Assembly (NCBI RefSeq): GCF_000325705.1
Contig: NC_019904.1
Location: 2,916,001 to 2,980,000, forward strand
DNA from: Echinicola vietnamensis DSM 17526
GTDB taxonomy: Bacteria; Bacteroidota; Bacteroidia; Cytophagales; Cyclobacteriaceae
Length of the DNA: 64,000 nt
Reading direction: 5' to 3'
A model generated the notes under the pieces. The model was not told where the DNA came from. It saw nothing but the letters and a program-made list of their open reading frames with translations, and did no database searches. The translations under genes and the position numbers were made by a program. This document shows, one piece after another, positions 45,967-54,184 of this stretch (position 1 is its first letter; each line of letters opens with the position of its first letter).

Positions 45967-47934
45967 CTAATAATTAAATTCCAATCGATCTAATCCATTG
46001 CGCACCTCTTGGTTTTGCATAAATAAATCCCACAGCAGACCTGTTCGATGATTCTCAATCATAAGGATAATAGGTCCCTGGTCAATGGCCAAGTAGGAAT
46101 CTGCATACCAGTATTCGGTGATGTTAAAGGCATCATAAAACCCGTATTCTCCCCAAAGCTTATCCCCAAGTTTATAATAGAAAAACTGGAGGGCCTTCAT
46201 GGATGCATCCGGAGTATAGGGAAAAGAAGACAGGGCAGCAGTAGGAGTGATGACTCCCAGGTCATTGGTGGGAGAATGGGCGCTATATCCATTGTGATTG
46301 TCGCTCGCAGTAAGTCCCCAAACCAGGTCAGAATAGCCAATAAAGCCTTTCGGGTTTTGCAGGCAATAGGCTTGGTTGATCAGGCTATGGGCTTGGTTTT
46401 GCTCCCAATAATTGGCATACTTGTCGGTCAGGTTTCTTGGGTCCAGCCCCAAGAAGGAATAGTGAGCAAAGAAGAGCGGGCCACCCAGTTCTTTGCCCAG
46501 TGGTAGGGTTTGCTGGTAGTAGCTGTTACCGTTTTTGATATCCCCATTTCTTGCCCAGCCAGTATCATAAACGTTTTTATCGATGGCATGCGTCGGAGAA
46601 GCTGCTGCCAGCACATACACGATGAGGCTTTCATTGTAGCCCTGAATGGGGAGGTTCATTTCCCAGCCGTAATTCGGCGACCAATGCCAGTAGAGCACAT
46701 GGCCATTGTCTTTGGTGTACCAGTCCCATTCCACTGCTTCCCAAAGGGCGGTGATCTTATTGATCAGCATTTGCTCCTCAGGAGCTTGATCGTCAAGATA
46801 AGCCTTGACCGTTAATAATCCCTGGATCATAAATGCCGTTTCGACCAGGTCTCCGCCATTGTCTTTGGTGCTGAAAGGGATGGTCTTGCCGGTTTCACCA
46901 TTCATCCAATGGGGCCAAACCCCATGAAAGCGGTCAGCAGAGGCCAAGAAATCCACGATCTTATTCCATCGGGTGATCGCTTCCTGCCGGGTGATGAAGC
47001 CTCGCTCCACACCTACTATCAAGGCCATCACCCCAAAGCCTGAGCCACCAATGGTGACCGTATTTCCTGAAGTATTCCTTTCCCTCGACAGTCCACTTAC
47101 CGGATGGGCAAAGTCCCAGAAATACCGAAAAGTCTGATGTTGGACCTTGGTCAGTAAGGCCTCTTCTGATAGGGCTGGAAATGCTGGTGTTTCGTCTACA
47201 GCAGAATAAAACATTTGATTTTTCCCAGCGAAGTTTTCTCCATTACTTCCTTTTAGTTTATCTGAAATCCTTAGCGTATAAGGGGTCAATGGAGCCAGTG
47301 CGGTTGTCGTCTTTATCGTAACTGTTTGACCATTATTGCCCAATTCAAATGCTAAGGGAGAGACCGCTGGACCAGTCATCGTAATGGCCTCTTGAAAAGT
47401 AGTTTCGTCTAAGGGAAGGTTAAAGGATAATGATGCCTGAAAAGCAGTCGGTACATGCTGGATCCTGCTGGTGCGAGTGGTGTCGCTCCCTGGAATGGAC
47501 GCCTCGGTCACCCGGAGGGTTCCCCGTACCGTTTCAAACCTGAATACGGTTCCCGAAAAGGAGCTGCCATCGCTAGCCTCGAGTGAGTCATGAATTTCCA
47601 GCTCATATATCGTACTGGTCTTAAGGGTGCCTGCCACGGTGATGGTAAGGGTCTTGTTATCCGAAAGTAAATTGGTGGAAAATTCCACAGGTGCTTGGTC
47701 GTCATTCAGCGACACGGCTCCTGAAATGGACGGTTTGCTGATGGGATGGGAAAACGTCAGGCTTATGGCCCTGTCCACTGGAATGCCACTGGTGATGCCA
47801 TTTGGATCTAAGGATTCCGCTCCAATATGGGCACCTGTAAGTTCCAGCGATACGAGCATGTCATCATCCTTTCTACAGGAAATTATACTCAAAAAAAGTA
47901 GCAGGGAAAGTAATGTTCGGGTTACGTTGGGCAT
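45967..47934 (-). CDS. GH144 family lipoprotein with two Ig-like domains (second copy)
   Basis: A 655-aa lipoprotein (lipobox IISC, Cys20). Two SbsA-type Ig-like (Big_5) domains cover about 25-240, each with a TFSHPI/SFNLPL-like strand and an ExSDxLxxSxGxxF end. A GH144 (alpha/alpha)6 domain follows (about 255-655): FRYFWDFAHPVSGLSRER, GSGFGVMALIVGVERGF, GGDLVETAFMIQGLL, HWSPNYGWEMNLPIQGYNE. The extra Ig modules may hold the catalytic domain away from the membrane. The frame opens upstream to TTG at 47967, but ATG at 47934 begins the signal peptide. It belongs to the same locus as the first GH144 copy. Confidence 0.86.
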   Translation of the reverse strand: MPNVTRTLLSLLLFLSIISCRKDDDMLVSLELTGAHIGAESLDPNGITSGIPVDRAISLTFSHPISKPSISGAVSLNDDQAPVEFSTNLLSDNKTLTITVAGTLKTSTIYELEIHDSLEASDGSSFSGTVFRFETVRGTLRVTEASIPGSDTTRTSRIQHVPTAFQASLSFNLPLDETTFQEAITMTGPAVSPLAFELGNNGQTVTIKTTTALAPLTPYTLRISDKLKGSNGENFAGKNQMFYSAVDETPAFPALSEEALLTKVQHQTFRYFWDFAHPVSGLSRERNTSGNTVTIGGSGFGVMALIVGVERGFITRQEAITRWNKIVDFLASADRFHGVWPHWMNGETGKTIPFSTKDNGGDLVETAFMIQGLLTVKAYLDDQAPEEQMLINKITALWEAVEWDWYTKDNGHVLYWHWSPNYGWEMNLPIQGYNESLIVYVLAAASPTHAIDKNVYDTGWARNGDIKNGNSYYQQTLPLGKELGGPLFFAHYSFLGLDPRNLTDKYANYWEQNQAHSLINQAYCLQNPKGFIGYSDLVWGLTASDNHNGYSAHSPTNDLGVITPTAALSSFPYTPDASMKALQFFYYKLGDKLWGEYGFYDAFNITEYWYADSYLAIDQGPIILMIENHRTGLLWDLFMQNQEVRNGLDRLEFNY

Positions 47935-48108
47935 ATTGATGAATAGAAGACGTTTTATGGTATTCAATCAGTTTGAATTTATGCGGTTTTAACTTGTGGC
48001 GATAGCCGTGGGTTGGACATTGATGATGCTATTTGAATTTCCAAGTGCAGTTTCCTTCGTTAAGTTGACTTTTGGTTTGATGGAAGGAACATTTGAAGTT
48101 GAAATAGA

Positions 48109-48134
48109 GGAGGGTTCCATTGCCGAAACCCTCC
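48109..48134 (-). terminator. Hairpin between LamG-protein and GH144 genes
   Basis: Arms GGAGGGTT (48109-48116) and AACCCTCC (48127-48134). On the minus strand the T-run is weak. It may be a partial terminator or mRNA-stabilising element separating the susCD part from the enzyme part of the locus; the whole 215-bp gap has no gene. Confidence 0.55.
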
Positions 48135-48149
48135 TGATATACTAAAATA

Positions 48150-49241
48150 TTACGGCTGTTCGTCATCCATGATGCCTTGGATTTCGGCTTGGGAGAGGGC
48201 TTTGTCAAAAATGCGCAGCTCATCAATAAAGCTGTTGTCAGACAAATGTCCCCAACCGGTAAATCGCGGTGCACCAGAGCCAATCGAAAGGATGTCGCAT
48301 CCTTCCCAAGAAATGCCCGGGTAGTCTCCTTGACTAACGGGGTTTCCGTTTATGTAGACTGCGCAGGTCGTCCCTGAAATGGAAATGGCTATGTGCGCCC
48401 ACTCGCCACTGCTGGGGTTAAGGTCTGCGCTGGCACCACCATCAAACCAATTTTCTCCTGTACCATTGCCCACGTTTAGTTTGATACGCTGGTTGCTTCC
48501 TGCGGCTTCCCTGAAAAGTCTAAATCCAGCGGTACGGTTGTTTTGGGCGTCTGGGTTGGCTTGGTCTGGAGGACCAATGACCAGGATGCCTGCTCGGTCA
48601 GGTGCTGCATTGACCTTGTACCAAAAGGAAGCACTGAACTCAGCATTGGTTAAATCGGTGGTGGGGAAGGTCAGGTATGAATCTGCCGCGCCTTTGTAGG
48701 CATTGGCACCACCAGCGCTCTCTCCTGCAAAACTAGGTTCTCCAACGATCGTGGCTTCCATCACACTGACCAGGTCAAGATAAGCGTCATCAAAGGGCAT
48801 ATAGAAAATCTCTCCCTCATACTGCGGAATGTAATTCTCTGGTTTTTCAAAATCCACCGTGTTTGTAGTGGTTTTTCCAGACAAATCATTGGCCGTGACC
48901 GTAAGGCGGTGATCGCCATTGGTCAGGTTCTCGTACGGCAGTTTGATAGCCGTATTTCTGTAGTCTTTAAAATCGGCAAAACTGCCAATTTCATTTCCAT
49001 CCAATGTCACGATGATGTCTTGGATCTCGATGTCATCGGTCACTTCGAAGTCAATATTGATGGCCATGACCTCCTCGGGAACCCAGGTCAAGGGACCTGG
49101 TTCGGGAAAGTTAATGGATACTTCAGGAGGGGTTTCGTCCGTTCCCTGAGGAACCGGCGTTATATCATCAATATAACCGTCTTTGCAGGCAATGCTGCTT
49201 GCCATAAGACCTGCTATAAGTAGTTTAGAAGTTAATTTCAT
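48150..49241 (-). CDS. LamG-domain lipoprotein, probable surface glycan-binding protein
   Basis: A 363-aa lipoprotein (SIAC, Cys19). An Ig-like domain (about 40-130, PPEVSINFPEPG and VTLDGNEIGSF) precedes a concanavalin A-like LamG/Laminin_G_3 domain (about 150-360, FSASFWYKVN, GEWAHIAISISGTTCAVYINGNPV, FIDELRIFDKALSQAEIQGIMDD). In the SusE/SusF position right after susD, it is likely a cell-surface glycan-binding protein. No catalytic residues were seen. The 28-bp spacing to susD supports co-transcription. Confidence 0.85.
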   Translation of the reverse strand: MKLTSKLLIAGLMASSIACKDGYIDDITPVPQGTDETPPEVSINFPEPGPLTWVPEEVMAINIDFEVTDDIEIQDIIVTLDGNEIGSFADFKDYRNTAIKLPYENLTNGDHRLTVTANDLSGKTTTNTVDFEKPENYIPQYEGEIFYMPFDDAYLDLVSVMEATIVGEPSFAGESAGGANAYKGAADSYLTFPTTDLTNAEFSASFWYKVNAAPDRAGILVIGPPDQANPDAQNNRTAGFRLFREAAGSNQRIKLNVGNGTGENWFDGGASADLNPSSGEWAHIAISISGTTCAVYINGNPVSQGDYPGISWEGCDILSIGSGAPRFTGWGHLSDNSFIDELRIFDKALSQAEIQGIMDDEQP

Positions 49242-49269
49242 GTCTTTTGGGTTTGTGTGTTACCTGCTT

Positions 49270-50811
49270 TTATTGGTTGCTAGCTTCTTGTAGCTGGGGA
49301 AGGATGTCTACCTGATCTAACGGGTAAGGTAAAAACCTGTCACTTTCTTGGTAGGAGCGCCCTTCATAGTTTAGCTCACTGGTTTGGCCGTGCCTTACCA
49401 AGTCAAAAAAGCGCACGCCCCATTCCATGCCAAATTCTGCAAATTTCTCATCCAGCACCTCATTCAGGGTGACACCATTCAGAGGGGTTAGATTTGCCCG
49501 TGATCTTACGGCATTGACTGCTTCATCTGCAGACATGACACTGCTGGAGGCACCACTTACCAATGCTTCCGCATGAACCAATAGGATTTCGGCATACCGG
49601 ATGGCGATCATATTTTTGTTTTCACCATAATTGAATCTCCCTGGCGTCAGCTGTGTGGTGGGCAAGTAATGTTTGCCACTGAGGAAGTTGTATCGAGGGG
49701 CATTGCCAAAGGTGTCTCCATCAGGGGTGACATTGGTGACCCAGTTAGGCAAATTAGCATAATCGGGATCTGCCTCGATGGCACTGATGCCATCCGGCGT
49801 AAACAGCACCGTGGTTTCCAGTCGCTTCCGGTCATTTCTGTCCAGCATGAACTTGACGTATTTTTCGGTAGGCTCCCAAAATCCCCATCCGCCGCTTGAT
49901 CCTGGTACGGCTGGTTGCCAGCCCACTGCCTGCGGACCATAAACTTGCCAAGGGAATTTCTCAGAAGTCCCGCTTTCCGCTCCAAAATCAGAGTATTGGA
50001 ATTCCAATAGATTTTCATTGTTCAGCTTGCCGGGAATCTTGAAAAGCTGATAATAGTCATTCTCTAGCATAAATTCCCCGCTGCTGATGATTTGTCCCGT
50101 CGCCTCAGCTGTTGCCTGGTAATTTCCCATTTCCAAGTTTGCCAATGCTTTGATCGCGAGGGCTGTATAGCGGGTAACGCCCCCAGTGATGTCTGTGCGT
50201 TGGTTTGGACGAACATTGGGCAAGTTGGGCATGGCCTCGTCCATCTGATCAGAGATGTACTGCATGACCTCATTGAAAGGGGTAAGTTCTACCTCGTAGA
50301 GATCATTTGGGTCAGAGGAAGGAGGAATAAGGATATTGTTCCAAAGCCTCGCCAGTTGCAGGAGGTTATAGCCTTTCATGACTTTTATCTCAGCGATGTA
50401 TTGGGCTGCGTTGGAGGCACTTGCTCCTGCTTCTTGGTATTTTTGGATCTCTTCAATGGCACCGTTCCAATACATGATATCGGAATAGAAGTTGAGCCAC
50501 GTGGAATTATAAATCCAAAAGCTTCTGCCATAATTGAACTCATCTGTATCGAACAAAACCTGCTGATCACCGGCAGGGTCGACATCATCGCCCCTAACCG
50601 AAATGAGCGGGAAGGTTTCCCATTGGAATCCATAGAATTCCGAGTAGGCTCCGTTCAGCAGGAGTATCATGTTTTGGGATTGGCTATAATCGGTTTGTTC
50701 TGCCAAAATCTTGTTTTCCAGCGGTGCATCAAGGTATTCACTGCAGGATACGGTGGCCATAAGGGATAAAACCATGGCCAAGGTGGTCAGTTTATATGGT
50801 AATTTTTTCAT
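49270..50811 (-). CDS. SusD/RagB-family glycan-binding lipoprotein
   Basis: A 513-aa outer-membrane surface lipoprotein (lipobox TVSC, Cys23). It has the SusD N-terminus (YLDAPLENKILAEQTDYSQSQNMILLLNGAYSEFYG), a TPR-like helical core (ALAIKALANLEMGNYQATAEATGQII) and the C-terminal EILLVHAEALVSG...AVNAVRSRANL. It works as the lid of the SusC transporter and recruits the glycan. It lies 22 bp downstream of susC. Confidence 0.95.
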   Translation of the reverse strand: MKKLPYKLTTLAMVLSLMATVSCSEYLDAPLENKILAEQTDYSQSQNMILLLNGAYSEFYGFQWETFPLISVRGDDVDPAGDQQVLFDTDEFNYGRSFWIYNSTWLNFYSDIMYWNGAIEEIQKYQEAGASASNAAQYIAEIKVMKGYNLLQLARLWNNILIPPSSDPNDLYEVELTPFNEVMQYISDQMDEAMPNLPNVRPNQRTDITGGVTRYTALAIKALANLEMGNYQATAEATGQIISSGEFMLENDYYQLFKIPGKLNNENLLEFQYSDFGAESGTSEKFPWQVYGPQAVGWQPAVPGSSGGWGFWEPTEKYVKFMLDRNDRKRLETTVLFTPDGISAIEADPDYANLPNWVTNVTPDGDTFGNAPRYNFLSGKHYLPTTQLTPGRFNYGENKNMIAIRYAEILLVHAEALVSGASSSVMSADEAVNAVRSRANLTPLNGVTLNEVLDEKFAEFGMEWGVRFFDLVRHGQTSELNYEGRSYQESDRFLPYPLDQVDILPQLQEASNQ

Positions 50812-50833
50812 GACGTTACTTCGGTTATGGGTT

Positions 50834-53800
50834 TTAAAACTTAAGGTTTAGGCCTACGGTGTACACGGCTGGAATCGGGTATACTTGACGGTCGATGCCG
50901 TTGTCCACTTCTGGATTGAAGCCGTTGTAGTTAAAGATGGTCAGCGGCCGCTCTGCGGTTAGGGTGATGCGCGTCTCCGGCATCATCAGCCCCAACACTT
51001 CCTTATCCAATAGTGAGTAGGACATGCGTACATTTTGGATCCTAAAGAAGGATCCGTCTTCGACGAAATAATCACTGAAGTTTTGGTTCCAGCCTTTGCG
51101 AAGTCCAGCAGCAGATGGGTATCGGTTAGATGTGCCCTCGCCCCGCCATAAATTGGTGGCCAACTCTGCATCGATGTTGGTGTCATTGGTGAAGATTACT
51201 TCGCCTCTTTTACGGTTCAAAATGCTATGGCCAGATTGCCCTTGGATAAGGACTGAAAAATCCAGGTTCTTATACCGGAAACCTAGGTTTCCACCATACG
51301 TGAGCTCTGGCAAATAGGAACCCAAAACGACCCTGTCGAGGTCATCGATGACACCATCACCGTTTTGGTCCTTGAACATAAAGTCTCCCGGCACCAAATC
51401 ATTATCGGCTAAGAATTGCTCTGAATAGCCGCTGTTGGCGATGTCTGCTTCATTTTGAAACACACCGGCCACTTCATAGCCATAAAAAGCTTCATAAGGC
51501 TGGCCAATGATGGAGCGCTGACGAAATTCCGCCGAACCGGCATTTAGATAGCTGGGGCCGCCCAAGTCTTTGACCGAGTTTTGAAGGGTAGCAAAATTTC
51601 CTCCGATAAAGTAGGAGAAGTCTTCTGTTACTTGGTTTTCCCAGTTGAGGCTTACTTCCAATCCTTTGTTCTGGATTTCGCCCACACTTCTTCTCACCGA
51701 GCCCCTGAAGAGCGGCTGCAATACGGTGACAGCTAAGCTTTCGGTGTTTCTGATGTAGTAATCCGCATCTAAGGAAAGCCTATTCTGGAAGAATTTTGCC
51801 GTGATGCCAAAATTGGTTTCCTCTGTGGTCTCTACTTGATTGATCAAGTCGTAAGTAGGATTCAGGCGAAAGCCCGGTACCCGTACATTGTTGATGGCAG
51901 TGGTAGTGCCCTCCAAAGTGGGCTGACCCACGGAAGGATCGATGCCATCATTACCTAATTGACCCCATGAGGCTCTAAATTTCAAGAAATCTATGCCTTT
52001 AACGTCAAAGAACTCTTCTTCTGTGGCTACCCATCCTGCTGCAAAAGTGAGGAAGTCTTCACTGTCTACTTGGAATTTATTGTAGTTATCCCTTCTGTAG
52101 GTGGCATAAAGTAGGTACTTCTCCTTGTAATTATAGGCCAACCTACCAAAATAAGAAAGGTAGAAAATTCGGCTGCCATCATCCGTAGCGGCGTTGATGT
52201 CATTGGCCTGGCCGTTGTTTAGGTACCATAGTTCCTCATTTTCAAACGTGGGATTGGGGTCCAGATCGTTTCGGGAGCCATTTAACCTCTCAAAGGTTTC
52301 GCTTCTGAAGGACTGTCCCAAAGTAGCGGTAAGTCCATGGTCACCAAAATATTCCTTGTACGTGATGTAGTTATCGATGATTTGGTCAAAATACAGGCTG
52401 TTCGTCCTGGACATGCTGGATAGTGGGTTGAGTACACCGTCATTATACGTGAAGTTCACGTTGCGGGCATTGATCATATCCAGTTTGTAATTATAGGCTG
52501 TTCTGAAGGTTAGCTTGTCCGGGATAAAGGTGAGCTCAGCATGAAGGTTTCCGTTGATCTTGTTCACCTTGTTTCTGCTATCGTTGTACTGCAGCGGGTA
52601 GAAAGGGTTTTGTCTTCCTCGGTACCCTAGCCGCTGTGCATTGGAAAGAGGGATGGGACTGGCGCCAAAATCCTCATCATATTTAGGTAGGATAGGTACG
52701 GCGAAATAGGCATTGAACCATGCGGCATCTGAGCCTACGTATTGCTTGGCCGTACTGAAGGTGAAGTTACCTCCTACAGTGATCCAGTCTTTGACTTTGG
52801 AGTCCACATTGGCGCGGATGTTTACCCGTTCGTATTCGTTTCTGGTTTCATTAAGCAAGCCTTCTTGGCTAAAGTAGCTTCCACCGATCGAATAGCGTGT
52901 TTTGGCACTACCTCCTGAGAAGGTCAACGTGTGGTTCTGGATGGGAGCGGTGCTCATGATTTCATCGTACCAATCGGTGTTCACCGCAGGGATGCTGGGG
53001 TCAATCCGACTTCTTCCGTAAGCTTGCATGGCATTGTTCACGAAGGCCATGTCGGCTGCCGAACCGGTTTCGTTTACATACTGAACGAATTGCTGGCTGT
53101 TGGCCATTTTTAGGATATTTTGCGGGTTTTGGATGCCGTAATATCCATCGTACTCGATTTTAGCTTCTTGTTCGTATTCGCCAGAATTGGTCTCGATCAG
53201 CACCACCCCGTTGGAAGCCCGGGCGCCGTAAATGGCGGATGCAGAGGCATCCTTCAGGACGGAGAGGGATTTGATGTCGTTTGAGTTCAGGAAGTCAATA
53301 TTGTCAAAAAACATTCCGTCTACTACATACAATGGCGCACCACCGCCTTCAAAGGATCCGATCCCCCTCACCCTTACTGTTGGGGAAGCACCGGGAGCAC
53401 CCTTGCTGACGATCTGCACGCCGGCCACTTTCCCTTGGAGGGACTGCATGGCGTTAGATGAAGGGGTTTTGACCAAATCCTCTGTCTTAAGGGTGGTGAT
53501 GGCAGAGGTCATTTCTTTTTCCTTTTGGGCCCCGTACCCGATGACCACGACTTCTTCCAGCCCCGTGAGCTCTTCTTGCATGGTAATGTCCAATTGGGTT
53601 TGGCCATTAAGCGGGACCGTCTGCGGTTCGAAGCCAATGAAGGAGAATTTTAAGGTGGCTTCAGGTGAACTGACGGTGAGGGAATAAAGACCGTCCAAAT
53701 CAGTCACCGTTCCGTTACTTGTGCCCTGCTCGAGGATGTTAACTCCGGGAACTGGCGCTCCGGACGGGTCGAGGACTTTGCCGGTGACTTCGGTTTCTTG

Positions 53801-53920
53801 TGCCATGGCGGTATTGGCAAAAGCCCAAAGTACCAAAACGACCATCATCACGGAAAGCTTCCCTAAAAAAGGTGCTTTGGGCTTCCATGACTCCTTACTT
53901 ATGCGTAAAAGCTTAATCAT
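50834..53920 (-). CDS. SusC/RagA-type TonB-dependent transporter
   Basis: A 1028-aa outer-membrane importer. Signal peptide ending ANTAMAQ (about 41), CarboxypepD_reg-like domain (about 44-120), plug with EVVVIGYGAQKEKEMTSAITTL (TonB-box-like region), GAPGASPTVRVRGIGSFEGGGAPLYVVDG and SVLKDASASAIYGARASNGVVLIET, then a large barrel ending in YTVGLNLKF. With SusD it imports oligosaccharides. It is the first gene of the operon; the regulator gene lies 264 bp upstream on the same strand. Confidence 0.96.
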   Translation of the reverse strand: MIKLLRISKESWKPKAPFLGKLSVMMVVLVLWAFANTAMAQETEVTGKVLDPSGAPVPGVNILEQGTSNGTVTDLDGLYSLTVSSPEATLKFSFIGFEPQTVPLNGQTQLDITMQEELTGLEEVVVIGYGAQKEKEMTSAITTLKTEDLVKTPSSNAMQSLQGKVAGVQIVSKGAPGASPTVRVRGIGSFEGGGAPLYVVDGMFFDNIDFLNSNDIKSLSVLKDASASAIYGARASNGVVLIETNSGEYEQEAKIEYDGYYGIQNPQNILKMANSQQFVQYVNETGSAADMAFVNNAMQAYGRSRIDPSIPAVNTDWYDEIMSTAPIQNHTLTFSGGSAKTRYSIGGSYFSQEGLLNETRNEYERVNIRANVDSKVKDWITVGGNFTFSTAKQYVGSDAAWFNAYFAVPILPKYDEDFGASPIPLSNAQRLGYRGRQNPFYPLQYNDSRNKVNKINGNLHAELTFIPDKLTFRTAYNYKLDMINARNVNFTYNDGVLNPLSSMSRTNSLYFDQIIDNYITYKEYFGDHGLTATLGQSFRSETFERLNGSRNDLDPNPTFENEELWYLNNGQANDINAATDDGSRIFYLSYFGRLAYNYKEKYLLYATYRRDNYNKFQVDSEDFLTFAAGWVATEEEFFDVKGIDFLKFRASWGQLGNDGIDPSVGQPTLEGTTTAINNVRVPGFRLNPTYDLINQVETTEETNFGITAKFFQNRLSLDADYYIRNTESLAVTVLQPLFRGSVRRSVGEIQNKGLEVSLNWENQVTEDFSYFIGGNFATLQNSVKDLGGPSYLNAGSAEFRQRSIIGQPYEAFYGYEVAGVFQNEADIANSGYSEQFLADNDLVPGDFMFKDQNGDGVIDDLDRVVLGSYLPELTYGGNLGFRYKNLDFSVLIQGQSGHSILNRKRGEVIFTNDTNIDAELATNLWRGEGTSNRYPSAAGLRKGWNQNFSDYFVEDGSFFRIQNVRMSYSLLDKEVLGLMMPETRITLTAERPLTIFNYNGFNPEVDNGIDRQVYPIPAVYTVGLNLKF

Positions 53921-53957
53921 AAGTGTTAATATTTTGGGTTTTAAAATAGGTAAAATT

Positions 53958-53967
53958 CAAACGTTTG
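53958..53967. promoter_or_regulatory. Palindrome CAAACGTTTG upstream of susC
   Basis: A perfect 10-bp palindrome, 38 bp before the susC start and possibly in its 5' untranslated region. Its central AACGTT resembles LacI-type operator half-sites, but no LacI-type gene is near. Confidence 0.3.
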
Positions 53968-53989
53968 CATGTTGCCTCGTTTGGAGTCG

Positions 53990-54022
53990 AAAAGGTAGAA
54001 GAAAGAAAAATGAGAAGACAAA
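53990..54022 (-). promoter_or_regulatory. Weak candidate susC promoter
   Basis: On the minus strand: TTTG (54019-54022), a 21-bp spacer and TACCTTTT (53990-53997), one mismatch to TAnnTTTG. A weak core would suit an activator-dependent promoter. Confidence 0.35.
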
Positions 54023-54069
54023 AAAATGTTAAAATCTTGGTGTTTTTCAGGGTGGGTTAGGGGTCGTAT

Positions 54070-54174
54070 TAGTATCTAAATTCATGGTTTAGTATCAATA
54101 AAAACCCCCTATTTTACTTATTGGGGAGGGTTTGACGAGGAAATGTAACGGTAAAATACTATATCGAGTAGTAT
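54070..54174. promoter_or_regulatory. TAGTAT repeat cluster, candidate operator of the PUL regulator
   Basis: TAGTAT occurs at 54070-54075 and 54090-54095, inside TTAGTATC direct repeats 20 bp apart. The inverted pair ATACTA (54156-54161) / TAGTAT (54169-54174) has a 7-bp spacer. Four copies occur in 105 bp, all in the gap between the regulator and susC. Confidence 0.5.
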
Positions 54175-54184
54175 GCTGATGCGA

